The notes below the pieces were generated by a model. It ran no database searches and was not told the origin of the DNA. It saw only the letters and a program-made list of their open reading frames with translations. Shown here piece after piece: positions 6,305-7,219 of a stretch of DNA of 7,219 nt. The translations under genes and the position numbers were made by a program. The stretch comes from CAZFZT01 sp964523675 (GTDB lineage Bacteria > Planctomycetota > Phycisphaerae > Phycisphaerales > SM1A02). Within the stretch, counting starts at the first letter, position 1; each line of letters starts with the position of its first letter. Location of the stretch: contig CAZFZT010000116.1 of assembly GCA_964523675.1 (NCBI GenBank), positions 1-7,219 of the forward strand. The letters are read 5' to 3'.

Positions 6305-6333
6305 CACGACAGCCGCAGCGACCACGCTAGAAT
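6305..6333 (+). promoter_or_regulatory. Candidate promoter for the aldolase gene
   Basis: A -10-like TAGAAT at 6328-6333 lies 33 bases before the ATG, giving a leader of roughly 27 bases that includes the GGAG site at 6357-6360. The -35 position at 17-base spacing reads CACGAC, which is a weak match, so this is a candidate only. Confidence 0.35.
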
Positions 6334-6366
6334 CAGCGCGATGCTGCATTTGCTCTGGAGAAAGCC

Positions 6367-7219
<853 letters not shown>

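Larger units (their letters stand above)
6140..6366. other. Intergenic region between tRNA-Ala and the aldolase gene
   Basis: No credible gene is present. The stretch holds a G-rich degenerate repeat (6213-6279), a GCGGAC palindrome (6284-6297), a candidate promoter and the aldolase ribosome binding site. No hairpin with a T-tract follows the tRNA, so I cannot point to a terminator for it. Confidence 0.6.

Overview
The window looks like an ordinary chromosomal stretch from a GC-rich, free-living planctomycete, most likely of the class Phycisphaerae. The main clue is that two secreted proteins end in a pair of dockerin-like calcium repeats of the type D-x-D/N-x-D/N-x-x-x-G-V-A-D-L-L with a following LxxWG, a tail that is very common in that group. 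This lineage call is an inference from motif style, not from a database match. No phage, transposase, CRISPR or plasmid genes are visible.

Layout. (1) Positions 2-1228 (+) hold the 3' part of a secreted HAF-repeat protein with a C-terminal dockerin pair; its frame is open at the left edge. (2) Positions 1229-1501 are non-coding and contain several hairpins and a very strong rho-independent terminator (1416-1455). (3) Positions 1502-3406 (-) encode a convergently oriented secreted protein with a signal peptide, a putative C39-like cysteine peptidase domain (C71/H201/D221), a probable beta-propeller and a dockerin pair. (4) Positions 3589-5112 (-) encode a GT20 trehalose-6-phosphate synthase with the full set of known active-site motifs. 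(5) Positions 5087-5890 (-) encode a DUF2231 membrane domain fused to a Rieske [2Fe-2S] domain; its 3' end overlaps the synthase start by 26 bases, so the two are very likely one operon. (6) Positions 6067-6139 (+) are a complete tRNA-Ala(UGC), flanked by two different G-rich short tandem repeats. (7) Positions 6367 to the right edge (+) are the first 284 codons of an FbaB/DhnA-type class I fructose-bisphosphate aldolase.

How the parts relate. The first two genes are an extracellular/envelope pair that meet tail to tail across a shared terminator region. The Rieske/trehalose operon would couple a membrane redox protein with synthesis of a compatible solute, suggesting a stress role, but nothing in the window proves that. 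The tRNA and the aldolase are housekeeping genes. The most interesting leads are the unusual peptidase-propeller-dockerin protein, the Rieske-DUF2231/TPS coupling, the structured region between the convergent genes, and the octamer repeats around the tRNA. I did not find a convincing wholly new system.
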